Assembly (NCBI GenBank): GCA_048213135.1
Contig: PS015014.1
Coordinates: 261,404 to 325,403 of the forward strand
DNA: 64,000 nucleotides
Direction of reading: 5' to 3'
Source of the DNA: Reclinomonas americana ATCC 50394
Lineage: Eukaryota > Jakobida > Jakobea > Jakobida
Shown: one piece after another, positions 45,615 to 55,525 of the stretch
How positions within the stretch are numbered: the stretch's first letter is position 1
Layout of the letters: each line of letters opens with the position of its first letter
Made by a program: the position numbers and the translations under genes
Notes under the pieces: model-generated
What the model saw: only the letters and a program-made list of their open reading frames with translations
Database searches by the model: none
Told to the model about the DNA's origin: nothing

Positions 45615-48600
45615 TTATATATAGACGAGTTTCTCGGCGCGTCCCGATCGCTCGCCACGCCGCTTCGGAGGCGCCAGGAAGCCGAGATGCATGAGCTCGC
45701 CCACCGCAAAGAAGAACCTGGCTGTGCAGAAGCGTCGTCGTTATGGATAGCAGAGGTGATATTAACGAAGGCGAGGAGTGGGAGAGCGGTCGGCAAAGGA
45801 TATTGTAAGGTGGCCTGCTTCGACGCCTTGCCCTTCGACTGTGAGGCTGCCTCGTCGCGCCGTTGCTGTGCGCGGAGTTCTGCGTCAAATGCGCGAAACA
45901 GGTCGGCGAGGTTGATCTTGCGGCCAGCCTCTTTGTACAACTTGAATCTGTGGGAGGCAGCAGTCAGCGCCACGGGGGATGAAGATTAGGATGAAAACAA
46001 GCAAACTTGTACGAAGCAGCAACGCAGTGTCGACATTGGGGAATTGGACAGCCAACTCGATATCGTGTTGCACATCGGGCAGCGAGCTGGCCAGAGCCGC
46101 GCGCGTCCAGTAGCGAAAGTCGGGATTGAACATCTGGGTGGGCACAGCTGTGTGAAACTCGCACATGTGCGCAACCAACGCATCGAAGCACGCACTTGCT
46201 GCAGTGTACGTGGCGCGGCGTAGAAGCAGAATTCGTTTGCCAAGAACCGCTCGCCAGTCGGGAGCGACAGGATCCGTCTGCGTAGGCCATTGTCAGACAA
46301 AAAACGACAAGTGACAGTGGTGTTCCTGTTCTCAGACGCAGCTGGAAGAATGCGCGCACAGTCGCGACAATTTCAGTGACTATGCGACCTGGATCGTCCT
46401 CCGCTCGAGCACCACCACCAGCACCAGCACTGCCACCACTTATTCTGTGTGCATTGCGCGCCAGTCCGTTAGTCCCATCGACGAAAGAGTTACCGAGTTG
46501 CATGCAACACAACTTGGAACGCTTCTTCGCTGGCTCGTCAGCATCGGTGTCGCCTCGTGATCGTCGACGACGGCGCTGGGACAAAACAATTGTCGATTAG
46601 TGGATGTGAAGAAAAAACAAGGAGAAGAGTGAATACACCAAGACAGTCAAGTCAGCACACACCCCAACGCCGTCGGCACTCGCTGTCACCTCGGCTTGTC
46701 GATCATCAGCACCGGCGTCTTCACCTTCGCCCCCAGCATCGGCATGTGCTTCTGCGGCAGCCAGAGAAGAGCTGGCGCGACTACACAGGCGCACCAGTGG
46801 TTCATATTGCGTCGGCGCATACAGTGCATCGCCGCTGTTGGTGGTGGCCTCTTGCAACCTCGACAACAGTGTCCTGAGTGCCTGCACGCATTGCGAAGCA
46901 GGCCGTTTGCTGCAAGGCGCACTGAGTGTGAGCAATCGAGATGGACAAGACAACAACGGCTGCACGCGCAAAACCTCAGTGCATCCATGTGTCGCTGAAT
47001 CAGAGTGTGCCAGCCAGTGTCGGACTCGTTGTTCACTACACACACAACTCGTCAGTGCAACACTGACGGCAACGCACCCCGAATTACGCACCGGCAACAC
47101 CACTGGCATCTTCGCCGGCCAACGGACGCCGTGTGATGAACGACGTAATGTGCGCCTCCAATACTGCGCAAGTGTTTTCAGTAAAGACAGCCGACAACAT
47201 TCGTATAGCGCGCAACGCACATTCCGGTTGCGACGCCTTGAGCCGCTCCCGATGATCACGAGCTGCCGTCACGACCAAGGCCGCGTAAATGTCACTCGCG
47301 GCGACCGGACTCTCTTCGTCGCCACACTCGCTCAGAAAATCGGCGCACAGATGGATGGAGGCTGCGCGCTGCATCGCCACGTTTTCCCAGTCAGCGACCA
47401 TCACACCAGTGCATGCTGGCGCTCTCTCGTCGCACCTGTTGGTGTTCACGGGCTACCATCGTCACTGCCTCCGGCATCGCCTTTCGCAGTGCAATGTCGT
47501 CACCAAAGAGCACCAGCTGGCGATCGGCCTGATCGGCCAGGCTGCTCAGCCACCTGGAGTGCAACGCGGGTGTTAGGTCTGCGATCTGCACCATTAAGAC
47601 ACACACACACACTCTCTCTCGTAGACGCACTGTCGGAAGCTGACAGTCCGCCGGAAGCGCGACAAGAAGCGGCGTGACAAGGTGTGGCACACTTGCTGCA
47701 CCGAATTCAAGTCGTCCTCCGCCAGTCGAACAGCCAGGAAGGCGAGATCCGAGTCCTCCAGCAGGCGATGCCAGCAGTACTGAGGACGCACGCGACGAGA
47801 TGAGGGGATGAAGAGAGGGTGCGTCACCACTGCCGACGCACCTTGGTCATGTGTATCAGCGACTGCACTGACGCAGTGATGCAGTCGTAGGTCTGCAGAA
47901 TGAATTCGGCAACAGTGGGGTGGAGTGCCAGTGGTGAACGGCTGTCGTACATGCAGTGGCCGACGACAGCATTGCGCAGTCGGCGTGGAACGCCAGTGCA
48001 ATCAATGGACTGCACGCGAGTGCGAAAGACGTGACGCGACTCGCACAGAGCGGCTGTTGTCGGATCACTGCCGTGTGCCAGCACAGTGACCACCACCACG
48101 AATGGAATCGAGGCGGCGTACAGACCCAGAGTGTAGACCAGGTCCGACAGAGCGCCATACTCGAAGATCTCCGTCTGCAGCACCGTGATCACCACATCGT
48201 CGCCTGCTCCCACCAGCGTCAAAACACAGAAAAAAAACATGGCACACGCTGATAATGTAGGAAGGCGAGACACACCATTGCCACATTGCCCATACAACGC
48301 AATCAAGTCGTCAATGTCCATGTCGTTGGGGTCCATCTACAATTGAAAAGAGTGTGTGGGTGGCAACACCAATACCATGGACAGCAGTGATCGTGAAACC
48401 TTGCTGCCACGCGCAGCCGGCCGACCTGCTGCCGCCACAGAGCGATCCACCAGGGTGCGGCCGACTTGCGACACAATCTCTTGCAGGCACGACCCGGCAT
48501 CGGTCCACACACGATGCGAAGGCAATTGCACTTGCAGTGGCGGATGAGCCCCGTACGCGCCGTGAAGAAGCACGGTGCCCCATGCACTGGCGTCGAGTGC

Positions 48601-49781
48601 CGACGAATCTGCACCAATAGTTCTGCACGAGAACGCGGAAGATGGTGTATGTACCCCGTCGCGCGCACACACCTGTCAGCAGCAGAGCAACACGCACACG
48701 TTCTGCAGAGGCAGCGCCCGACAACTGCAAGAATTGCCGCAGTTGTGCGGCAGGCCCGCGAGTGGCATCCACGTAGCTGGCCTACATGACGTGCGGCGTG
48801 TTAGAATCGACAGTGTAGCCGACAAGCACAAGCATACGCACCTCCACTGCCGCATCCAGCCACTTGCACACCACGTCAAACGCCGCCGACCGCATGCGTC
48901 GCATGATGAGTTCTGCGTGCACAGCAATGAGCATTCACGCCATTCGAACAGTTGCTTTCGTGCGACGCACCTGAGGCACGATGCGTAGCACGCTCCTTGG
49001 CGTCACGCAGACGCCGCCGTCGAACCACTGCTGTCTCCTCCTCCTCCTCCTCTTCACTGTCGTCACTCGACATGTCGGAGCTCGTGTCGTCTTCTTCCTC
49101 GCTGCTCTCCTCGTCGTCATCGTCGCTGCTGTCGTCGCTGCTGTCGTCCTCATCATCATCGTCATCGCTGCTGTCCTCATCCTCATCCTCATCATCGTCA
49201 CTGCTGCTGTCATTGTCACCACTGCTACTGCTGTCGCGAACACGAAGCGGTCGACGACCAGGAACAACGCGACGACCGCGACCTCGACCGCGACCACGAC
49301 CACGACCACGACCACGGCGACTGCTGCCGGCAGTGGCCGCCGTCGCCGCTGTCACTGCAGTTGTCGTTGTCGTCGCCGCCTTGGGTGCCACCACCACTCG
49401 ACACGACGACGACGCCGCCGACACTCGTCTCCGTCGCGGCTCAATCTCGACCACATCCATCTCCTCCAGCAGGCGATCCACAGCCTCCTCGCCCGTCACC
49501 GACTGCTGCGTCAGCATCATTCCCGTCGACTTTCGTCGCTGTGAGCCTGCCGGTGTCGATGGCCCTGTGCCTGCTGCAGACGACGAGGTCGACGCTCGTC
49601 GATGCGCACGCAGAGTCTGCCGGTGCGGATCGTGGTGCACTGCAGCGCGTTCGCTCTCTGTCAGCAGCGCCAGCAATCGCTGACCCTCCCTCACACGCTT
49701 GCGACGAGTGTGTGTCCCATCCGCCTCTCCACCACCACCACCTGGTGGTGCGGGAGGAGGAGGAGGAGGCGGAGGCTCCAT
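45615..49781 (-). CDS. ORC3: Origin recognition complex subunit 3, with long disordered N-terminal extension
   Basis: ORC3 is a structural subunit of the complex that marks replication origins. The chosen start is ATG 49781 (MEPPPPPPPPAPPGGGGGEA); upstream in-frame Met codons exist to about 49850. The N-terminal roughly 280 residues are disordered: basic and Ser-rich, an RGRGRGRGRGRGR run (about 49260-49315), then a long Asp/Glu/Ser block (about 49020-49240). The ORC3 part begins AFDVVCKWLDAAVEASYVDA and AERVRVALLLTG (about 48690-48890). It continues VITVLQTEIFEYGALSDLVY, FVVVVTVLAHGSDPTTAAL, VAEFILQTYDCITASVQSLI and LEDSDLAFLAVRLAEDDLN. The C-terminal winged-helix motifs are INLADLFRAFDAELRAQQ (about 45880-45925) and ARFFFAVGELMHLGFLAPP (about 45690-45735). 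No Walker motifs are seen, as expected for ORC3. Middle exon edges (46300-47300) are approximate. Confidence 0.8.
49020..49320 (-). repeat. Coding low-complexity: acidic Asp/Glu/Ser block and Arg-Gly repeat in ORC3 N-terminus
   Basis: Triplet-rich sequence encoding long D/E/S runs (49020-49240) and a seven-fold RG repeat (49260-49315). The same tract opens spurious Ser- and Val-rich frames on the plus strand. Confidence 0.8.
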
Positions 49782-49860
49782 ATCGCGTTGTGAAGAAAGT
49801 GTTGCATGTGGAATTTTCATCATCATCCTCTTCATCAACGCACGCGCACGCACACACCAT

Positions 49861-50510
49861 GTCTGGCCGCGATCACGGAAAGAAGAAGCGTTGCGTGTGC
49901 TCGTGCGCGCACANNNNNNNNNNNNNNNNNNNNGCGCTGTCGGCCTGCCTGCACGACGAGAGTGCGGTCGACGCCATGCGCGTGCTCCGGCGCCTGGCCA
50001 AACGCGAACCCGACCTGCGCAAGATCATCTCCCGCGACGAGGCCGCCGTGCATCGCCTCTTTGAGCTGCTCGACAGCGCACGGCACCAGGCCGCCCGCAC
50101 ACTCGGATCGCTGGAGACGGCGCTCATGGCGGTCGGCGAGCGGCAAGTGGCGGCCGTGGAACGCGCAGTTGGCGACGCCCAGAGCGCGCTCACGCCGGCC
50201 GTGAACGCCCTCATCGCCCGCCTCTTTGCGCATCGCGTGGCGCGCGACTCAGAGACGCTTCTCGCCGCCGTCTCGCGCATGGCCGACCCCGCGCACTTTC
50301 CCGTGCATCCCACGCGTCGCGCGGCCGCGCACGCCGTGCTGCGCTTCTGGGAGATCTCGCTGCGCGACTGTGCCGACGAGGGCATTGCGGCGGCGCGTCG
50401 CTCGCTCGAAGCCGTCGGTGGTGTGGATGCTATGCGGCGGTTACACGCCGACGCACTGGAGCGCAACGACAAGGAGGAGAAGGAGTGGACGTCGCGTTTT
50501 CTGCGACTGT
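49861..50510 (+). CDS. Unrecognised helical protein, N-terminal part (runs into gap)
   Basis: The start ATG at 49861 (MSGRDHGKKKRC) is followed by a likely intron containing gap 49914-49933. The frame then stays open from 49934 to 50510: ALSACLHDESAVDAMRVLRR, LFELLDSARHQAARTLGSLE, AVERAVGDAQSALTPAVNAL, RFWEISLRDCADEGIAAARR, NDKEEKEWTSRFLRL. The pattern is Leu/Ala-rich and almost entirely helical, ARM/HEAT-like in rhythm, and very GC-rich. No family is recognised and the C-terminus lies in gap 50511-50867. The opposite strand is also open but Ser/Arg/Ala-rich, the usual shadow. Its start is about 80 bp from the divergent ORC3 start, which suggests a shared promoter. Confidence 0.6.
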
Positions 50511-50867
50511 NNNNNNNNNNNNNNNNNNNNNNNNNNNNNNNNNNNNNNNNNNNNNNNNNNNNNNNNNNNNNNNNNNNNNNNNNNNNNNNNNNNNNNNNNN
50601 NNNNNNNNNNNNNNNNNNNNNNNNNNNNNNNNNNNNNNNNNNNNNNNNNNNNNNNNNNNNNNNNNNNNNNNNNNNNNNNNNNNNNNNNNNNNNNNNNNNN
50701 NNNNNNNNNNNNNNNNNNNNNNNNNNNNNNNNNNNNNNNNNNNNNNNNNNNNNNNNNNNNNNNNNNNNNNNNNNNNNNNNNNNNNNNNNNNNNNNNNNNN
50801 NNNNNNNNNNNNNNNNNNNNNNNNNNNNNNNNNNNNNNNNNNNNNNNNNNNNNNNNNNNNNNNNNNN
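50511..50867. other. Assembly gap (357 N)
   Basis: Hides the 3' ends of the plus-strand helical gene and of the minus-strand ARM-like gene, which converge here. Confidence 0.95.
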
Positions 50868-51283
50868 AGCGAACAGTGGTGGCGGTGGCTCGTCGTCGTC
50901 GTCGTCGCCCTGCAGCAGCTCGTCCAGGTGCTCCACCGCTGCGCGCGCCGCAGGTGAGCGAGCGAGTGATGGAGAGAGTGGAATGCACACTTCACATACC
51001 ATCCTCCGAGACCACCACAAAGGCGAGCACCATCAACGCCGACTGCCGGTGCCGTGGCTCGCCCACTGCCGCACTCAACGTGTGCACCAGGGCGCCATCA
51101 CGCCACCGCACGACATCCGCCCGCTCCGCGTGTGTCGCCACTGTGTTGCTGGTTATCAAGTGTTGTCGAGAGACATCCACAAGTGTACGCACCACGCAAC
51201 GCCTCACACAGCTGCTGCAGTGCCACCGCACGCTGCTCGGCATCGACCGCAGCTGCGGCGGCCACCATCACTTCCTCGAGCAT
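50868..51283 (-). CDS. ARM/HEAT-like protein, N-terminal part (runs into gap)
   Basis: The start ATG at 51283 (or in-frame 51310) gives MLEEVMVAAAAAVDAEQRAV and ALQQLCEALR. After a 46 bp intron comes NTVATHAERADVVRWRDGAL, VHTLSAAVGEPRHRQSALMV and LAFVVVSED. A second intron leads to AVEHLDELLQGDDDDDEPPP and then the gap. The helix-turn-helix rhythm (VHTLSAAVGE...ALMVLAFVVV) resembles armadillo repeats. The exact family is not recognised and the C-terminus is missing. Confidence 0.5.
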
Positions 51284-51561
51284 CGTTGGAGACAAGTGAT
51301 TGAAACACAATGGAAGGATCGACCAACAAAAAAAGAACAGCGCAGCGCCATAGCCCCTTTTTCACTTCCTCCCTCTTCCACCAACTGCATCGTCGCTCAG
51401 CCACCACAAGCACGCACGCACGCACAACTAGCAAAGAGAAAAAAACGCAAGAACGAATACACAGTGAAGGAAGAAGAGAGACACAAGAGAAGCAAGCTGC
51501 ACTGCCACTCCTCCTCCTCTCCCCTCCTCTCCCCTCCTCTTCCCTCCCTTCGTCATCTTCG

Positions 51562-52157
51562 TCACTCCCTTTGCGTGGCGAGCTTTGCACGCTCCCGCCA
51601 CTCGGCGAGCAGCGAGTACTTCTCCTCGAGCGCCTTGCGCATTCTCTCCAGCACCTCCTCCAGTCGCGTGGTGTTCTCGCGAATCGCCGGCAGCACCTCG
51701 CCTACTGTGCGCTCCACCAGCACACCGCCCACCATGCGGAAACACCGCCGTGCGCCATCGAGCTTCTCCAGTTGTCCCATCAGCGTACTATATAATGTGA
51801 AGGGAGTGGCATGTGTGTGCGTGAGCGATCAAGAGTGTGTGTGTGTGTGTGCTGGGGAGAGCGGTTGAGTGTGTGTGTTGTGTTGTGTATGAACATGTCG
51901 GTGAGCGCACGCAACTGGTGCTCGCTGCGTTCCCGCTCCAGGTCTTGCACCTTTTGCGAGTGCGACGACACCTCCTTCTGCAGCGCCTCGTACTTTTGCA
52001 CCACCTCCTCAGGGCTCATATCCTCAGCATGTGCAGAAGATGATGATGATGATCCTGAGCCAGATCCGCTGGCTCCTCCTGCTGGTGATGATGCTGCAGG
52101 TACGACTGCTGCTGATGCTGCTGCTGCTGGTGCTGCTGGTGGCGCCGCGTCGCTCAT
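51562..52157 (-). CDS. PFDN2: Prefoldin subunit 2
   Basis: Beta-type subunit of the hexameric prefoldin chaperone that hands nascent actin and tubulin to CCT. The start ATG at 52157 gives MSDAAPPAAPAAAASAAVVP, an Ala/Ser/Gly-rich extension of about 45 residues not typical of the family. The first coiled-coil helix follows (SPEEVVQKYEALQKEVSSHS, DLERERSEHQL). The second exon (51562 to about 51785) reads LEKLDGARRCFRMVGGVLVE, then RTVGEVLPAIRENTTRLEEV, closely matching the family's R-x-C-F-R-x-V-G-G-V-L-V-E-R-T-V hairpin, and ends ERAKLATQRE. One intron (about 51786-51900). Head-to-head with eL13. Confidence 0.92.
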
Positions 52158-52249
52158 CGTTGTTTGAGTGAGTGTGTGTCGTGATCCACCGGTTCAGTCG
52201 GGTGAACGAATCGCGTTCATTTCCCCCACCCGCACAATCAACAGCGAAA

Positions 52250-53471
52250 AGTGCGTCTGCTCTCTGTGGCCTCTCGCGGGTCACTGCCCGCTCTCTGTCT
52301 CCGTCTCTGCGTGTGTGTGTGCGCCTGTGTGTGTCGTGTGTTGTGATGGGCTTGTGCGTGTCTGTGTGCGTGCGTGTGTGCGCCATGCGCATGCCGTACA
52401 TTTGCATGGCCACCGCCCTCGCTCTCCCCGTGCCCCCCTCTCCACGCAGTTTGTGTGTCTGCGTGTGTGTTGCGGGGTGTTTGTCTCTCTGTGGAACGAA
52501 AAACTGGCTTCTCTCTGTCTCGAGTCATGATGGGGCGCTGATTGTGTTTGTTTGTTTGCAGTGGTGCGACACAACAACATGATCCCCAATGCCCACTTCC
52601 ACAAGCAGTGGGACCGCCGCGTGAGGACGTGGTTTGACCAGCCGGCCAAGAAGGTCGCTCGTCGCCGCGCTCGTGCCGCCAAGGCAAAGCAGGTCAGCAT
52701 ATCAAATGATGATGGTGGATGACAGATATCAAGGCCGCTGACTCCTTCTCTCTGTGTGTTTGCTTGTCAAGATCTACCCGCGACCTGTGCAGGGCCCCCT
52801 GCGCCCGGTGGTGCGCGCACAGACTGTGCGCTACAACACCAAGGTGCGCGTCGGCCGTGGCTTCAGCATGCGCGAGCTGGCGGTACGTGGATGATGATGT
52901 TGGATGATGGCGAGTAGGCCCTGCAGCGCGCTCAATCGGCGACTGTCTGTCTTGTGTGTGTGTGAGAGTAGGAGGCTGCCATTCCCAAGCGCTTTGCACG
53001 CACCATTGGCATCTCTGTGGATCACCGCCGCAAGAACCGCAGCGCCGAGGGTCTGCAGACCAACGTGCAGCGCCTGAAGGTTTGTTGTTGTGTGTGTGTG
53101 GTGGAACGGCAGTGCAGGCAGGTGCGGGTCCTCAATACGTGCTGTGGTGCTAGGCATACATGGCCAAGCTGGTCCTGTACCCGATCAAGAAGAACAAGCT
53201 GCAGGCTCGCGAGGTCGCCCCGGCTGAGTTCAAGACCCTGGGTCAGGCCAAGGGTGCTCTGCTGCCGCCCAAGGGCCCGGCTCCCCGCTCGATGGTACTG
53301 CTCGCACACCTCTCCTTCCCACGTATACGCATGAGGATCTCATTGTTGTTGTCGCAGTCCCGCGCCATCACCGACGCTGACAAGGCATTCAAGGCATACG
53401 GCACTCTGCGTAACGAGGCAGCCAATGCCCGGCGTGTGGGCAGCCTGCTCAAGCGCCGCAAGGACAAATAA
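52250..53471 (+). CDS. RPL13: Large ribosomal subunit protein eL13
   Basis: Structural protein of the 60S subunit. Exon 2 (from 52562) reads in frame [20 protein letters not shown], matching the family start in plants and protists (MVKHNN-type). The preceding Met codon is most simply A|TG, with A at 52250 before a GTGCGT donor and TG at 52562-52563; the start codon would then be split by a 311 bp intron. Later exons give [86 protein letters not shown] and [15 protein letters not shown]. The C-terminus is shorter than in animals and ends [13 protein letters not shown] basic sequence (stop 53469-53471). Six exons. The start exon is inferred, the rest is secure. Confidence 0.93.
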
Positions 53472-53733
53472 TCAGACTACTGAGCAGCCTCTGGCTCGCG
53501 CTACTCTTGCTGTTGTCGTTGTGGGTGCGCATTCCAGCTTGCGCGGCTGCCTGGGAGGTCACCTCGCACTCACCGCCATTGTGTTGGTGGTGGAGGTGTG
53601 GTGGTGAAGTATCTTGTGTGGCTGTGTAAGTGAAGACATGCGTTTCTATGCACGTGGTCTTGCGCAGGCGCACACTCTGCTCTCCGTTGACAGTGTCGTG
53701 TTTGTAGGATTTTTCCCTTCATTTTTTCCTCGC
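53472..53733. other. Tail-to-tail intergenic spacer between eL13 and PACRGL
   Basis: About 260 bp, GT-rich and T-rich. Holds two 3' UTRs. No coding signal seen. Confidence 0.4.
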
Positions 53734-54613
53734 TCACATGAACACGGACGTGTATGTGGGCACCTGCACAGCAGCCGCGCGGTGAGCAACAGAAGAGGCG
53801 GGGAGAGTGCACAGCTGCCGGCGTAACCTTGGATTTGATAATGGGGCACGCCTCGGGTCCACCGTGCTCCTCGAGGCACTGCAGTGTTTCTTCGATTTTC
53901 GGCTTGAGCTTCTTGTCAAAGGCCTTTTTCGATATTTGACCCACGATTTGCACGAGATGCTCATTCAACGACGGTCCCACCGCGCGCGACAGCGACTGAA
54001 TGGCGTCGAGCGCCGACAGGAACGTCTCCTGATCGGCACCCAGCAACGACACGCGCAGTGGTCCCACCAATTTGTTCAGCAGCGGCGTTACCTTTTCCTC
54101 GGCCGCCTGCCCCTCGCGAGTGAGACCCAGGCCCACCACACACACAGACGCGATGCAAAAACTGACCGTGGCACCCATCATATCCTTCCACGCCAGTCGC
54201 GCCATGGTCACATACGGATGCTTGGTTTCGCGCAGCCCATCACATACCGTCACCAGCAGCTGCGAGTAGTCCAGGTCCACCAGCGGCACATCCCACGTCA
54301 GATACATACTCGACGAGGTGTGCTGAATGCGTGCCGGGATGGATCCGGCATTGTAGGCGGCCTGGAACGGCGTGGCCTTCTTGGAGGGCGCCGCAAACGG
54401 ATCTTACCAATAACAAGAACAATGACAATCAGGGCTCTGCCATACACACTCATTCCCTGTGCCGACAACAGAGGGACGCACTCACCGACGACCTTGTGCG
54501 TGTCATACCGCGAACGTGAGATGCGAGTCGCCGCCGCAGCACCACTGCTGCTGCCAGCGCCACCATCATCCTCTGTGCAAAAAATCAGGACAAGGCAGTT
54601 GGTGGTCACTCAA

Positions 54614-54661
<48 letters not shown>

Positions 54662-55450
54662 NNNNNNNNNNNNNNNNNNNNNNNNNNNNNNNNNNNNNNN
54701 NNNNNNNNNNNNNNNNNNNNNNNNNNNNNNNNNNNNNNNNNNNNNNNNNNNNNNNNNNNNNNNNNNNNNNNNNNNNNNNNNNNNNNNNNNNNNNNNNNNN
54801 NNNNNNNNNNNNNNNNNNNNNNNNNNNNNNNNNNNNNNNNNNNNNNNNNNNNNNNNNNNNNNNNNNNNNNNNNNNNNNNNNNNNNNNNNNNNNNNNNNNN
54901 NNNNNNNNNNNNNNNNNNNNNNNNNNNNNNNNNNNNNNNNNNNNNNNNNNNNNNNNNNNNNNNNNNNNNNNNNNNNNNNNNNNNNNNNNNNNNNNNNNNN
55001 NNNNNNNNNNNNNNNNNNNNNNNNNNNNNNNNNNNNNNNNNNNNNNNNNNNNNNNNNNNNNNNNNNNNNNNNNNNNNNNNNNNNNNNNNNNNNNNNNNNN
55101 NNNNNNNNNNNNNNNNNNNNNNNNNNNNNNNNNNNNNNNNNNNNNNNNNNNNNNNNNNNNNNNNNNNNNNNNNNNNNNNNNNNNNNNNNNNNNNNNNNNN
55201 NNNNNNNNNNNNNNNNNNNNNNNNNNNNNNNNNNNNNNNNNNNNNNNNNNNNNNNNNNNNNNNNNNNNNNNNNNNNNNNNNNNNNNNNNNNNNNNNNNNN
55301 NNNNNNNNNNNNNNNNNNNNNNNNNNNNNNNNNNNNNNNNNNNNNNNNNNTGGGGCGCGCCGAGGCCGCACTGCCAGCGCCACCACGTGCGCCTCCAACA
55401 GGACCCTCCATCACCGTGCTGGAGCCAAAGGAGACTCGCCGCGATGCCAT
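53734..55450 (-). CDS. PACRGL: PACRG-like protein
   Basis: Member of the Parkin co-regulated family of axonemal, microtubule-doublet-associated proteins. The start ATG at 55450 gives MASRRVSFGSSTVMEGPVGG before the gap 54662-55350. Downstream exons read ATRISRSRYDTHKVVG, MYLTWDVPLVDLDYSQLLVT, VCDGLRETKHPYVTMARLAW, EEKVTPLLNKLVGPLRVSLL, AVGPSLNEHLVQIVGQISKK and LKPKIEETLQCLEEHGG. The last exon completes IIKSK + VPTYTSVFM and stop (53734). GLRETKHPY, VGPSLN and the HGG...IIKSK-PTY end fit the PACRGL branch better than PACRG itself. The gap probably holds an intron plus part of the N-terminus. Confidence 0.88.
54613..55350. other. (CT)n tract (54613-54661) followed by assembly gap (689 N)
   Basis: The assembly breaks at a long CT dinucleotide run inside the PACRGL gene. 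The Ns hide intron and N-terminal coding sequence. Confidence 0.95.
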
Positions 55451-55525
55451 CTTTCCCCTTCTGCACACAGACTGGAACAACGAAGGACGACGATCAGGAC
55501 ATCATCGTACCAATACGTAGCAGAG

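Noticed and set aside
49873-50988. Long minus-strand Ser/Arg/Ala-rich frame
   Set aside because: Composition is that of an antisense shadow of the GC-rich plus-strand helical gene.
49361-51868. Very long plus-strand open frame of over 800 codons
   Set aside because: It is open only because it crosses the ORC3 low-complexity antisense, two N gaps and unrelated genes; real coding starts at 49861 in this frame and stops being credible after the gap.
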